A stretch of DNA of 64,000 bases from Parapedobacter flavus (GTDB taxonomy: Bacteria; Bacteroidota; Bacteroidia; Sphingobacteriales; Sphingobacteriaceae): the NCBI RefSeq assembly GCF_035818675.1, contig NZ_JAYKZZ010000006.1, forward strand, positions 124,001 through 188,000, in the 5' to 3' direction. Below are positions 1 through 7,758 of this stretch, in pieces. How positions within the stretch are numbered: the stretch's first letter is position 1; every line of letters starts with the position of its first letter. The notes under the pieces were generated by a model that had not been told where the DNA came from, searched no databases, and saw nothing but the letters and a program-made list of their open reading frames with translations. The position numbers and the translations under genes were made by a program.

Positions 1-1
1 T

Positions 2-28
2 GCGTCTTTTTTACAGCGCAAAAGACGC
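2..28. repeat. 9-bp inverted repeat at window edge
   Basis: GCGTCTTTT at 2-10 is perfectly complementary to AAAAGACGC at 20-28, with a 9-nt loop. It may be the terminator of a gene lying left of the window, but no clear T tract follows on either side. I see no gene between here and the tRNA terminator at 160. Confidence 0.4.
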
Positions 29-135
29 CACGAATGACGCAAGTAAATTTTGTGTGTTTTTGAAATTTTTGAATAGCCCGATATTGAGAAATAGTTCGGT
101 TTTACGCTAAATCGTTGATTATTAGAAGGTAAAAT

Positions 136-219
136 GGGGTTCGATTCCCTTAAAATGAAAATAACTCGTTGAAAAACAACGAGTTATTTATCCAGTAGCC
201 CGTAGGGGAATCGAACCCC
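136..219. repeat. nested inverted repeat carrying a T-arm copy
   Basis: GGGGTTCGATTCCC at 136-149 is a perfect 14-nt inverted copy of the T-arm of the tRNA-Glu gene (206-219 on the + strand). Nested inside it is the 12-bp terminator hairpin at 160-188. The copy lies beyond the terminator and in opposite orientation to the tRNA. Confidence 0.7.
160..188 (-). terminator. terminator of tRNA-Glu
   Basis: AATAACTCGTTG (160-171) and CAACGAGTTATT (177-188) form a perfect 12-bp stem with a 5-nt loop. It lies 7 nt past the 3' end of the tRNA gene on the minus strand and is followed on that strand by a T-rich stretch. Confidence 0.75.
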
Positions 220-267
220 TGTTTCCAGAATGAAAATCTGGCGTCCTAACCCCTAGACGAACGGGCC
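196..267 (-). tRNA. tRNA-Glu (anticodon TTC)
   Basis: Read on the minus strand, the 72-nt gene starts GGCCCGTTCGTCTAGGGGTT and ends with acceptor strand ACGGGCT plus discriminator A. The anticodon arm is CCAGA-TTTTCAT-TCTGG, which puts TTC at positions 34-36, so it reads Glu codons. The T-loop is TTCGATT. The 3' CCA is not encoded. The first acceptor pair is G-U. A consensus promoter lies 40-75 nt upstream and a hairpin terminator directly downstream, so it is a one-gene transcription unit. Confidence 0.95.
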
Positions 268-280
268 TTTTTATCAATTT

Positions 281-304
281 CGAAAAACGAGTTCCTGTTT
301 TTCG
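281..304 (-). other. hairpin in the tRNA-Glu 5' leader
   Basis: CGAAAAAC (281-288) pairs with GTTTTTCG (297-304). The predicted transcript start from the box at 310-317 is about 303, so the hairpin would form the very 5' end of the pre-tRNA leader. It could protect the leader or simply be removed by RNase P. It could instead be a terminator for another transcript. Confidence 0.4.
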
Positions 305-309
305 GTCTG

Positions 310-340
310 CAAAGATAGAAGTATTTCTATTCGTTCCAAA
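310..340 (-). promoter_or_regulatory. promoter of tRNA-Glu
   Basis: On the minus strand the order is TTTG (337-340), a 19-nt spacer, then TATCTTTG (310-317). This matches the Bacteroidota housekeeping promoter TTTG / TAnnTTTG exactly, and it points at the tRNA gene. Confidence 0.75.
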
Positions 341-381
341 GAAAATAATAGAAATTTAATACAGGCAGCGTTCCACAACGC

Positions 382-789
382 TTACCGTTTGTCTACACTA
401 TATTTACCTGGGCCCACAAAAGCGAGACCAATGAAGACGACGCCGATTTCGATGGCGTGCGATGCACCCTTAAGCCCATCGCCCCGATCTAAATGGGAGA
501 GCGCAGCGATCAGCATGGTAAAAGCAAGTGCGATAGCCACCGGCCGGAAAAACAAGCCGAGCAGGAAGCATATGCCACCGACGGTTTCGGCTAATGCAGC
601 CAGAAGCCCCCACATCATGGGCAGGAAGGTGATGCCGATGTTCCCCATGGAACTGCCCACGCCTTCCCACAGTTCGGGTCCGCCCAATAGCTTCGGGTAG
701 CCGTGCATGATAAACATGATCCCTAGACCAACGCGGATGAGTAACAACCCCGTATTTTTAAATTTGCTCAATGATGATAGTGCAGCCAT
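382..789 (-). CDS. DoxX family membrane protein
   Basis: This is a 135-aa protein with the DoxX family pattern: an N-terminal helix with GLLLIRVGLGIMFIMHGYPK, then three more hydrophobic segments, including a Glu-Thr-Val-Gly-Gly turn (AALAETVGGICFLLGLF). Such proteins are small four-helix inner-membrane proteins; some relatives act in thiosulfate oxidation or redox stress, but most have no assigned role. I chose the ATG at 789 (MAALSS) over an upstream in-frame start at 834 because the homologous part begins there. It is divergent from metG and not in an obvious operon. The family call is firm; the function is not known. Confidence 0.85.
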   Translation of the reverse strand: MAALSSLSKFKNTGLLLIRVGLGIMFIMHGYPKLLGGPELWEGVGSSMGNIGITFLPMMWGLLAALAETVGGICFLLGLFFRPVAIALAFTMLIAALSHLDRGDGLKGASHAIEIGVVFIGLAFVGPGKYSVDKR

Positions 790-841
790 TTTTTGATGGA
801 TGATTTTATGCAACCTACTGTTAATTCCGCGCAAATTGATT

Positions 842-849
842 TATCTTTG
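842..849 (+). promoter_or_regulatory. -7 box of metG
   Basis: TATCTTTG matches TAnnTTTG and lies about 73 nt before the metG start codon. No good TTG element is present at the usual distance, so only the -7 element is supported. Confidence 0.45.
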
Positions 850-922
850 CCGTGTTTGCAAGCAATGGAGTTTCATTTTTGTGTAAAATTGCATTGTTTC
901 CCCACTAAATAACTGATATACA

Positions 923-2998
923 TTGACTAATACAGATTTTCCCTTTAAACGTTATACCATTACCTCCGCCTTGCCTTACGCCAATGGCCCGCTGCATATC
1001 GGACACTTGGCTGGCGCCTACATCCCCGCGGATATTTATGTGCGGTTCCTGCGCCTGAATGGATGCGATGTGGTCTATGTGTGCGGTTCTGATGAACATG
1101 GCGCGGCCATTACCATCAAAGCAAAGAAGGAGGGAACGACTCCCCAGGCGATTATCGACCAATACCACGCCCAGATTAAAGCGAGCTTTGCGCAGTTTGG
1201 GATTTCCTTTGATATTTATCACCGTACATCCGAGCGGATACACCACGAGCTTTCGCAGGAGTTTTTCCTTAACTTGTACGAAAAGGGTGAGTTCACCGAG
1301 CAGGTCACCGAACAATATTACGATGAGGAGTACCACCAGTTCTTGGCCGATAGGTATATTACCGGAACCTGCCCCAACTGTAAAAATGAAGGAGCCTATG
1401 GCGACCAGTGTGAAAAGTGCGGCACCTCGCTCAATCCAACCGACCTGATTAACCCCCGGTCTACGCTGAGTGGCAAGCCGCCCGTGCTCCGCGAAACCAA
1501 GCATTGGTATCTGCCGCTAGACAAGTACCAGCCTTGGCTGGAAAAGTGGCTGCTGGAAGGTAAAAAAGATGTACTGAAGCCCAATGTTTACGGGCAATGC
1601 CGCTCGTGGCTCAAATCGGGCCTGCAACCGCGGTCGATGACGCGCGACCTCGACTGGGGTGTGGATGTACCGCTTGACGACGCAGCAGGGAAGAAGTTGT
1701 ATGTGTGGCTCGATGCCCCCATCGGTTATATTTCGGCAACGAAGCAATGGGCGTTGGATACCGGTAACGACTGGGAGAAATATTGGAAAAAGCAGGCCGA
1801 CCCGGCCGATGATGCCTGCCTGATCCACTTCATCGGCAAAGATAATATCGTATTCCACTGCATCACGTTCCCGAGTATCTTGCATGCGCACGGCGAGTAT
1901 ATACTGCCGGAGAACATACCGGCCAATGAGTTTCTCAACCTGGAGGGCGATAAGCTGTCGACCTCGCGCAATCATGCCGTGTGGTTGCATGAGTACCTCG
2001 AAGAATTTCCCGATAAGCAGGATGAATTGCGCTACGTGCTTACGTCCATCTTGCCAGAGACATCGGATAGTGAGTTTACTTGGCGCGATTTTCAGGCGCG
2101 GGTGAACAATGAATTGGTGGCCATCTTTGGTAATTTCATCAACCGCGTGCTCGTGCTTTCGGACAAATACTTTGATGGCAAGGTGATGGCTGCCACCCGT
2201 TTGACCGATACGGATCGTTTCATTTTTTCGGAGCTGGAAAGGTATCCAAAAAACATCGCCGCATCCATCACGCATTTCCGCTTTCGCGAAGCGTTGGCCC
2301 AGTTCATGAACGTAGCCCGTTTGGGTAATAAATATTTAGCCGATGCCGAGCCGTGGAAGGTGATAAAGACTGATGAGGAGCGTGTGAAGACGGTGTTGAA
2401 CGTTGGCCTTCAGATTGCGGCGAACCTGGCTGTACTGGCTAGGCCATTCCTGCCCCACACCGCACGGAAGATGACCGAAATGCTGCGCCTCAACGACCTC
2501 GCATGGACGGATGCGGGAAGCAGCACCCTGTTGCCAGCGGGCCACCAGTTGGGGCAGGCGCAGTTGCTTTTCGAGAAAATCACCGACGAGCAGGTCAATG
2601 CACAGCTTGCCAAGCTTTCCCAGGCAAAGGCCGATAACGGGAAGGTGGCCGAGACCGTGGCGGAAGCAAAAGAGGCCATCGAATTCGCCGACTTTGTAAA
2701 AATGGATATCCGTACGGGTGAGATCCTCGCCGCGGAAAAGGTCGCTAAAACTAAGAAATTGCTAAAGCTGACGATAGATACCGGTATCGATCAACGTACT
2801 GTTGTATCTGGCATTGCTGAGTTTTTCGCCCCGGAGGAGATTGTCGGCAGGCAGGTGGCCATCCTTGTGAACCTGGAGCCGCGTGCCATTAAAGGGATTG
2901 TATCGCAGGGCATGATTCTGATGGCCGAAGATGCCAGTGGTCGCCTGGACTTTGTGGCGCCGCACACGGCTATGCGGTCTGGTAGTGTGATCCGGTAG
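923..2998 (+). CDS. metG: methionine--tRNA ligase
   Basis: Cytoplasmic class I synthetase that charges tRNA-Met, 691 aa. The ATP-binding HIGH motif is intact at residues 25-28. A zinc knuckle has Cys150, Cys153, Cys163 and Cys166, and the KMSKS loop reads KLSTS at 344-348. The last ~110 residues form the EMAP/Trbp111-like tRNA-binding OB fold (from FADFVKMDIRTGEI to the end), as in dimeric MetRS enzymes. The start is TTG: an in-frame stop lies three codons upstream and the next ATG is well inside the catalytic core, so no ATG start is possible. A -7 box at 842-849 fits its promoter. It ends 16 bp from the convergent folP. Confidence 0.97.
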   Translation: MTNTDFPFKRYTITSALPYANGPLHIGHLAGAYIPADIYVRFLRLNGCDVVYVCGSDEHGAAITIKAKKEGTTPQAIIDQYHAQIKASFAQFGISFDIYHRTSERIHHELSQEFFLNLYEKGEFTEQVTEQYYDEEYHQFLADRYITGTCPNCKNEGAYGDQCEKCGTSLNPTDLINPRSTLSGKPPVLRETKHWYLPLDKYQPWLEKWLLEGKKDVLKPNVYGQCRSWLKSGLQPRSMTRDLDWGVDVPLDDAAGKKLYVWLDAPIGYISATKQWALDTGNDWEKYWKKQADPADDACLIHFIGKDNIVFHCITFPSILHAHGEYILPENIPANEFLNLEGDKLSTSRNHAVWLHEYLEEFPDKQDELRYVLTSILPETSDSEFTWRDFQARVNNELVAIFGNFINRVLVLSDKYFDGKVMAATRLTDTDRFIFSELERYPKNIAASITHFRFREALAQFMNVARLGNKYLADAEPWKVIKTDEERVKTVLNVGLQIAANLAVLARPFLPHTARKMTEMLRLNDLAWTDAGSSTLLPAGHQLGQAQLLFEKITDEQVNAQLAKLSQAKADNGKVAETVAEAKEAIEFADFVKMDIRTGEILAAEKVAKTKKLLKLTIDTGIDQRTVVSGIAEFFAPEEIVGRQVAILVNLEPRAIKGIVSQGMILMAEDASGRLDFVAPHTAMRSGSVIR

Positions 2999-3014
2999 TT
3001 TGCTGCCTGCGCTA

Positions 3015-3824
3015 TCACCTCAGCAGCGCAATGGCTTCCTTTGCGGCTTTCAAATCGTGCACCCGCAGAAGGCGTACGCCTTTCATTAGCAGCACGGTGT
3101 TGAGCACGGTCGTGCCGTTCAGAGCGTCATCAGGCTTAACCCCCAATTTTTTGTAGATCATGGATTTGCGGGAAACAGCACCCAACAAGGGTAGCCCGTG
3201 TACGTGCAGTTGGTCTAACCTATGGAGAAGCTCGTAATTCTGCGCCAGCGTTTTCGCAAACCCCAAACCGGGATCTAATATGATATCCCGGACGCCCAAT
3301 TGGCGTAGTGTGGCCACTTGTCTGCCAAAGAACAGGCTGACCTCACCGGTTACATCTCCGCCGTAATCGGTTAGCTGTTGCATGGTGTTGGGGCTGCCTC
3401 GCATGTGCATGAGGATGTAGGGCACCTGCAAGTTGGCAACGGTGGCAAACATGGCATCGTCGAGGGTGCCACCGGAAATGTCATTGATGATATGAGCCCC
3501 TGCCGCGATACTGGCACGTGCCACGTCCGCACGGAACGTATCGATGGATAGGATGGCTTGGGGGAACCGGGCAGCAATGGCTTCGATGACCGGTAAAAGT
3601 CGACCGGACTCTTCGTTGGCGCTTACCTCAGCCGCTCCCGGCCGCGAGGAATAAGCCCCGATGTCCAGTATATCGGCGCCTTCGGTAAGCAGCCGTTCGG
3701 CTTGCGCCAATGCTCCCGACACCGTGTTGTGGCACCCGCCATCGTAAAAGGAATCGGGCGTGATGTTCAATATGCCCATCACCTTTGGCGTGGAAAGATC
3801 AATCAGCTGGCCGCCTGCGTTCAT
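3015..3824 (-). CDS. folP: dihydropteroate synthase
   Basis: Joins p-aminobenzoate to dihydropterin pyrophosphate in folate synthesis; it is the target of sulfonamides. The 269-aa TIM barrel shows the family signatures in order: MGILNITPDSFYDGG near residues 16-30, DIGAYSSRPGA near 55, SIDTFRA near 93, INDISGG near 113, DPGLGFAKT and a late SRKS motif. It starts 1 nt after the stop of the DUF4920 gene, so the two are cotranscribed and probably translationally coupled. No other folate gene is adjacent. The length is normal and nothing appears damaged. Confidence 0.97.
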   Translation of the reverse strand: MNAGGQLIDLSTPKVMGILNITPDSFYDGGCHNTVSGALAQAERLLTEGADILDIGAYSSRPGAAEVSANEESGRLLPVIEAIAARFPQAILSIDTFRADVARASIAAGAHIINDISGGTLDDAMFATVANLQVPYILMHMRGSPNTMQQLTDYGGDVTGEVSLFFGRQVATLRQLGVRDIILDPGLGFAKTLAQNYELLHRLDQLHVHGLPLLGAVSRKSMIYKKLGVKPDDALNGTTVLNTVLLMKGVRLLRVHDLKAAKEAIALLR

Positions 3825-3825
3825 C

Positions 3826-4305
3826 TTAACGCACTACCATTACACCGTCAGCAATGATGTTGATATCGATCTTCGGTTCGGTGATTTTGGCGATTTCTCC
3901 GCTATCTTTACCCGCATCTTCAGCAAAGTGCCGTTGTTGGGCTACCGAGACCTCCCGTACTTTGGCTTGGCCTTCAAGTACGATCGTTTTGCCCACGATA
4001 TCCTGGGGCATGAAGAATCCATAGTCCTTGAACCGTACCAAAATAGGGTCGCCTTCGCCCTCACGCAGTACGCGGATAAAACACCCTTTCTTTTTGCATA
4101 CTTCCACCACCTTGCCTTCCACCTTGCCGGTGTACGTAGAATCGTTGGTCAGCTTGGCCTCCAGCTGCTGTACGTTGATTGCACCGTTTTTGGTGATGGC
4201 CTTGCCGTATTGCACGCCGGGTTGAGCAGCAGGGATTTCATTTTGGGCCATCGATGTTGCTATGAAACAGCATAGGGCAACAAAGGTGAATGCTATTTTC
4301 TTCAT
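3826..4305 (-). CDS. DUF4920 domain-containing secreted protein
   Basis: Small exported protein of 159 aa. The N-terminus (MKKIAFTFVALCCFIATSMA) is a signal peptide ending before Gln. The remainder resembles the DUF4920 family common in Bacteroidota, with a GKVEGKVVEVCKKKGCF stretch carrying two Cys and a later FKDYGFFMPQD segment, an OB-fold-like pattern. The function of the family is unknown. The ATG at 4305 is preferred over in-frame codons at 4311 and 4323, because a -7 box at 4328-4335 would put the transcript start near 4321. It lies between tsaC and folP, both on the same strand. Confidence 0.8.
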   Translation of the reverse strand: MKKIAFTFVALCCFIATSMAQNEIPAAQPGVQYGKAITKNGAINVQQLEAKLTNDSTYTGKVEGKVVEVCKKKGCFIRVLREGEGDPILVRFKDYGFFMPQDIVGKTIVLEGQAKVREVSVAQQRHFAEDAGKDSGEIAKITEPKIDINIIADGVMVVR

Positions 4306-4327
4306 AACCATTTGTTTTGTCAATATG

Positions 4328-4335
4328 CAAATTTA
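4328..4335 (-). promoter_or_regulatory. -7 box before DUF4920-folP
   Basis: TAAATTTG on the minus strand matches TAnnTTTG and falls in the 41-nt gap between tsaC and the DUF4920 start. No clear -33 element is seen, so an internal promoter is possible but not secure. Confidence 0.4.
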
Positions 4336-4346
4336 GCTATTTTTTA

Positions 4347-4925
4347 TTAGCGGCGAATAAACGAAAATTGGCCGCCCGGCTCGAGTTTCATCACGATGGA
4401 TGCTGCTCCGCGCTGGGTATCGTCCTGGCCGTAGGGGGTCACGTAGTCGACACCATCGATAACGGCTTGATCAATTTCACTGAAGTTGGCGGGGGCTGGC
4501 TCGCCGCTTATATTGGCCGACGTAGAAACGATGGGCTTGCGGAATCGCTGGAGCAGCGCTAAACAGAAAGGGTGCCGTACGATGCGGATACCGATACTGC
4601 CATCCGAGGCAAGGAGGTTTGGCGCTAAGTTCTTGGCGCCAGAATAGACGATGGTAAGCGGCCGTTCTGTATATTCAATAAGCTGGTAGGCGGTCTCGGG
4701 TACTTCCTTGACATAGCTCTCCAGCCTATGGTCACTATCGAGCAATATAATCAGGCTTTTCGCCTGGTCGCGCCCTTTGAGCCGGAATATACGGTCTACC
4801 GCTTCAGGGTTGGTCGCATCGCAGCCGATGCCCCATATCGTATCGGTGGGATATAAGATAAGGCCTCCATTCCGTAAGGTTTCGAGGGCTTGACTGATAT
4901 CCGTTTGGTTAACGTCGTTATCCAT
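4347..4925 (-). CDS. tsaC: L-threonylcarbamoyladenylate synthase (Sua5/YciO/YrdC family)
   Basis: Makes threonylcarbamoyl-AMP from Thr, bicarbonate and ATP, the first step of the t6A modification of ANN-decoding tRNAs. The 192-aa single-domain protein has the YrdC hallmarks: YPTDTIWGIGCDA near the N-terminus, RLKGRDQAKSLIILL, and SANISGEPA in the C-terminal part. It lacks the Sua5 C-terminal domain. The partner tsaE lies in the same window at 35,205. It sits 24 nt downstream of dapD on the same strand. A YciO-type paralogue cannot be wholly excluded. Confidence 0.9.
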   Translation of the reverse strand: MDNDVNQTDISQALETLRNGGLILYPTDTIWGIGCDATNPEAVDRIFRLKGRDQAKSLIILLDSDHRLESYVKEVPETAYQLIEYTERPLTIVYSGAKNLAPNLLASDGSIGIRIVRHPFCLALLQRFRKPIVSTSANISGEPAPANFSEIDQAVIDGVDYVTPYGQDDTQRGAASIVMKLEPGGQFSFIRR

Positions 4926-4949
4926 GGGTATTGCCGCAGCCGGCAGTCG

Positions 4950-5768
4950 TTATACCGCTACGCTATGTTCGCGTAGCGCATCATTAAGGGATGTTTTTTT
5001 GTCTGTTGACTCCTTGCGCTTCCCGATAATTAATGCGCAGGGCACCTGATACGCTCCCGCGGTGAATGTTTTGGTGTAGGAGCCGGGGATAACCACAGAC
5101 CTCGCAGGCACCACGCCTTTGTACTCGATCGGTTCGGCACCGCTTACGTCGATGATCTTGGTCGACCCTGTAAGCACCACATTGGCACCGAGTACGGCTT
5201 CAGATTCTACGTGGACACCCTCGACCACGATGGCCCTCGACCCCACGAAAACATTGTCTTCGATAATAACAGGAGCTGCCTGTACGGGCTCCAGCACGCC
5301 GCCAATACCCACGCCACCGCTGAGGTGTACGTGTTTGCCGATTTGTGCGCATGATCCCACCGTTGCCCAGGTATCTACCATGGTGCCTTCATCTACATAG
5401 GCTCCGATATTGACATATGATGGCATCATGATAACGCCCTTGGCCAAATAGGCGCCGTAACGGGCAATGCCGTGCGGCACCACGCGTACCCCCAACTCTT
5501 TATAGTTGGTTTTCAGCTTCATCTTATCGTGGAATACAAAGGGACCCGTGGCCACCTCCTCCATTTGCCGGATGGGAAAATAGAGAATGACTGCCTTTTT
5601 AATCCAGTCGTTTACATGCCAACGGGAACCGATCGGCTCGGCTACCCGCAACTCACCTTTGTCCAGTCGCTGGATGACCGCTTCAATAGCCTCCCGGTAT
5701 TCTTTATATTCCAAAAATTGCCGGTTTTCCCAAGCGTCTTCAACCAGTCCTTTTAATTCTTTAATCAT
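4950..5768 (-). CDS. dapD: 2,3,4,5-tetrahydropyridine-2,6-dicarboxylate N-succinyltransferase
   Basis: Succinylates tetrahydrodipicolinate in the lysine and diaminopimelate pathway. The 272-aa protein has an N-terminal helical region (MIKELKGLVEDAWENR) and then a left-handed beta-helix of hexapeptide repeats, for example GVIMMPSYVNIGAYVDEGT and GGVGIGGVLEPVQ. I start it at the ATG at 5768, because the longer in-frame reading upstream is unlike the family. dapB, another enzyme of this pathway, is at 61,356. The 5' end faces the Hsp15-like gene. The last codons form a strong hairpin (4956-4978). Confidence 0.96.
   Translation of the reverse strand: MIKELKGLVEDAWENRQFLEYKEYREAIEAVIQRLDKGELRVAEPIGSRWHVNDWIKKAVILYFPIRQMEEVATGPFVFHDKMKLKTNYKELGVRVVPHGIARYGAYLAKGVIMMPSYVNIGAYVDEGTMVDTWATVGSCAQIGKHVHLSGGVGIGGVLEPVQAAPVIIEDNVFVGSRAIVVEGVHVESEAVLGANVVLTGSTKIIDVSGAEPIEYKGVVPARSVVIPGSYTKTFTAGAYQVPCALIIGKRKESTDKKTSLNDALREHSVAV
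4956..4978 (-). other. hairpin in the last codons of dapD
   Basis: CGCTACGC (4956-4963) and GCGTAGCG (4971-4978) form a perfect GC-rich 8-bp stem with a 7-nt loop, ending just before the dapD stop codon. No T tract follows, so it is more likely an mRNA-stability or coupling element, or chance, than a terminator. Confidence 0.4.
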
Positions 5769-5837
5769 ATCGAGCTGTGTATCGAAAGTTGTTGGGGCAA
5801 AGAAAGTAAATTCTTCCGACTTAAGCCACATTTTGCC

Positions 5838-5845
5838 TAAGTTTG
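5838..5845 (+). promoter_or_regulatory. -7 box 5 nt before the Hsp15-like gene
   Basis: TAAGTTTG matches TAnnTTTG and ends 5 nt before the ATG at 5851. A start 5-7 nt downstream would give a leaderless mRNA. No convincing -33 element is visible. Confidence 0.4.
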
Positions 5846-5850
5846 CTGTG

Positions 5851-6249
5851 ATGACTGAAGTAGAAAAGTTACGAGTGGACAAATACCTGTGGGCAATCCG
5901 CGTGTTTAAAACAAGGAGCTTGGCAACAGATGCATGCAAAGCAGGCCGGGTGAAGCTCGATGGGCGCAGTGTAAAGCCGTCGGCATTAGTGAGGGTGGGC
6001 GATAGCTACCATATCCAAAAGGGGCCGGAAAAGAGAGTACTACGGGTTACCGGCTTGTTGGATAAACGGGTGGACGCTAAGACGGCGGTCGCTTTTTACG
6101 AAGACTGTACCCCGGTGGAGGAGACCTATGCCTATAAAGCGATGCACCGTGCATCGGTACCTACACGAGATCGCGGAACGGGTAGGCCCACAAAAAGGGA
6201 CCGCCGGGAAATCGATAGCCTACAAAATGATTGGTGGGAAGAAGATTAA
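5851..6249 (+). CDS. S4-domain RNA-binding protein, Hsp15 (HslR) family
   Basis: A 132-aa basic protein opening with an S4 fold: RVDKYLWAIRVFKTRSLATD, then AGRVKLDGRSVKPS and VRVGDSYHI. The tail is basic and ends in acidic residues. In E. coli, Hsp15 binds stalled 50S subunits carrying nascent chains and helps recycle them; the same role is inferred here. The ATG at 5851 is chosen because the S4 domain starts there; a much longer in-frame extension upstream is antisense to dapD. Its TAA overlaps the TAA of the convergent gene at 6246 by two bases of a shared TTAA. Confidence 0.88.
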   Translation: MTEVEKLRVDKYLWAIRVFKTRSLATDACKAGRVKLDGRSVKPSALVRVGDSYHIQKGPEKRVLRVTGLLDKRVDAKTAVAFYEDCTPVEETYAYKAMHRASVPTRDRGTGRPTKRDRREIDSLQNDWWEED

Positions 6250-7013
6250 GGTTTGCTGAACTTCTGACCTTCGATATGGACCAGCGCCGCGGCGATCGGA
6301 TAGGTAATGCTCGTGGTTGTATCGTTGCTCGTGAAACGGGTGGGGAGTACCAAACCACTTCCGATAGCCTTATAGTTGCCGATGGAGTAGCCATCGGCTC
6401 CATCGCGGGGCCACCACTGGTGTATCCGGCCGGTCTGTGAATCGACATATAATTGACCCGCTACCGTATCTTCAAAACTAGTGCGTTTATTCTCAATGTT
6501 CACGACCGTAAAACGCTGGGAGCCGACCAATTTTTCGCCCGTGATTCGATAGGAGACCTGGTTCCCTTCCAAGATGGTAGGTAGGAATAAAAGCTGGGCG
6601 TCCTTATTGAACTCTTCGGTGATTTCGGCAATGATATCATCCGTGATACGTGGATTGTCAAGCTTCGTATTGTTGAGGTATACCGACCCTTCGCTGGTTT
6701 CTGCATTGAACAGCACAATAATACGTTCGTCGTCGGTTGTAACGCCATCGAAACGGCAGTTCCCCGTTTTTTTGTCCCAAAGGTATTTGCGCTCGCCCTG
6801 GGCGAAGGATTGGTGCCCTCCGGTACAGCTGAACATAAAATAGCGGGCATTTTGCCAATTCTCACGCCCTCCTACGGCTTCCCAGAGTTTATCTGCCAAG
6901 TCGTTTTCCGTTGCTGACGGGATAGCCTGTCCGCGTACGCCCGTTACGCAACACCATAAGGCAACGAGTAAGGTCAGGATGGGTTTGACTGAATGTTGCA
7001 TCATCTTTATCAT
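6246..7013 (-). CDS. exported protein of unknown function
   Basis: A 255-aa protein with a signal peptide (hydrophobic run PILTLLVALWCCVTG, cleavage near VRGQ). The mature part has repeated beta-strand patterns (YRITGEKLVGSQRFTVVNIEN, GQLYVDSQTGRIHQWW, GLVLPTRFTSND) like outer-membrane lipoprotein-sorting relatives and other envelope proteins of this phylum that have the LolA/LolB-type half-barrel. I cannot assign a function. It is convergent with the S4 gene, with shared stop bases, and lies downstream of the small lipoprotein and ribH, 96 nt apart on the same strand. Several Met codons near the start make the exact start uncertain. Confidence 0.75.
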   Translation of the reverse strand: MIKMMQHSVKPILTLLVALWCCVTGVRGQAIPSATENDLADKLWEAVGGRENWQNARYFMFSCTGGHQSFAQGERKYLWDKKTGNCRFDGVTTDDERIIVLFNAETSEGSVYLNNTKLDNPRITDDIIAEITEEFNKDAQLLFLPTILEGNQVSYRITGEKLVGSQRFTVVNIENKRTSFEDTVAGQLYVDSQTGRIHQWWPRDGADGYSIGNYKAIGSGLVLPTRFTSNDTTTSITYPIAAALVHIEGQKFSKP

Positions 7014-7109
7014 TCTTGTTTTTCAGTGCGACTTATGCGCTATATACTGAAAATGCGGAAGGTATTAATGACCGCAAAATGGAGTTACTTGTTTGACGGA
7101 TGGTAACAA

Positions 7110-7232
7110 TTATCGCAGCCGTTTTGTTTTCGGATACGTATTGTAAGCGGGGCAGGTCTTAGGTGAACAGGATTGCAATGACAATGAAATAAGTACAAAT
7201 GCCGAGATGCCGATGATGAGTGTCTTTTTCAT
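7110..7232 (-). CDS. small lipoprotein of 40 aa
   Basis: A short ORF easily missed. It starts MKKTLIIGISAFVLISLSL, then QSC forms a Bacteroidota-style lipobox with the lipidated Cys at residue 22. The mature peptide is only 19 residues (Cys at 22 and 27, then a basic tail ending KTKRLR). It starts 4 nt after the ribH stop, so it should be cotranscribed with ribH. The combination of basic signal start, hydrophobic core, lipobox and tight spacing supports a real gene. Its function is unknown. Confidence 0.7.
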   Translation of the reverse strand: MKKTLIIGISAFVLISLSLQSCSPKTCPAYNTYPKTKRLR

Positions 7233-7236
7233 ACGA

Positions 7237-7740
7237 TTAACTGTTACCGCTGGTCTCGCGGGCATTTAATAGCGCCATCTGAATGGCGGTGATTGCAGCT
7301 TCTTCACCTTTATTTCCGTGTTTTCCACCCGCCCTGTCCAGCGCTTGCTGCAACGTATCAGTTGTTAAAACGCCGAAGATAGCTGGTTTATTGTGTTTCA
7401 GTGTCAGGTGGGTGATGCCGTGGGCAACAGCACTGCAGATAAAATCAAAGTGCCTGGTTTCCCCTTGGATAACACAGCCCAAGCATATCACCGCATCCAG
7501 TTGTTTGTCACGGAGGAGAATGTCCGCGCCGCTGGTGAGCTCGTAGCTGCCCGGTACGTGTACCACTTGGATGTTTTCGGCAGCAGCGCCATGCTTCATC
7601 AATGCCTCATATGCACCCTCCAGCAATGGGCCTGTCACTTCGGCATTCCATTGCGAAACGACAATACCAAACCGGTAAGGGGCTGCTGACGCTACCTCGA
7701 TGTGTGAGAAATCGGAGAGATTTTTATGGTGACTTGCCAT
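7237..7740 (-). CDS. ribH: 6,7-dimethyl-8-ribityllumazine synthase
   Basis: Condenses 5-amino-6-ribitylaminouracil with dihydroxybutanone phosphate, the penultimate step of riboflavin synthesis. The 167-aa protein shows the family pattern RFGIVVSQWNAEVT near the start, then VHVPGSYELTSGA and a LGCVIQGETRHFDF stretch with the catalytic His, and GVLTTDTLQQALDRAGGKHGNKG near the end. The ATG at 7740 is used; an in-frame TTG lies two codons upstream. It follows a TPR membrane protein by 18 nt and is followed by the small lipoprotein. No other rib gene is in the window. Confidence 0.96.
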   Translation of the reverse strand: MASHHKNLSDFSHIEVASAAPYRFGIVVSQWNAEVTGPLLEGAYEALMKHGAAAENIQVVHVPGSYELTSGADILLRDKQLDAVICLGCVIQGETRHFDFICSAVAHGITHLTLKHNKPAIFGVLTTDTLQQALDRAGGKHGNKGEEAAITAIQMALLNARETSGNS

Positions 7741-7758
7741 AAGCAATTAAAGCAATGG

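Noticed and set aside
136..149. T-arm copy as an attachment-site relic of an integrated element
   Set aside because: Integrases produce direct repeats of the tRNA 3' end; this copy is inverted, and no integrase or foreign-looking gene is present in the window.
5587..5850. Longer N-terminus for the Hsp15-like gene
   Set aside because: The extra 88 codons are antisense to dapD and unlike the family; the S4 domain starts at 5851.
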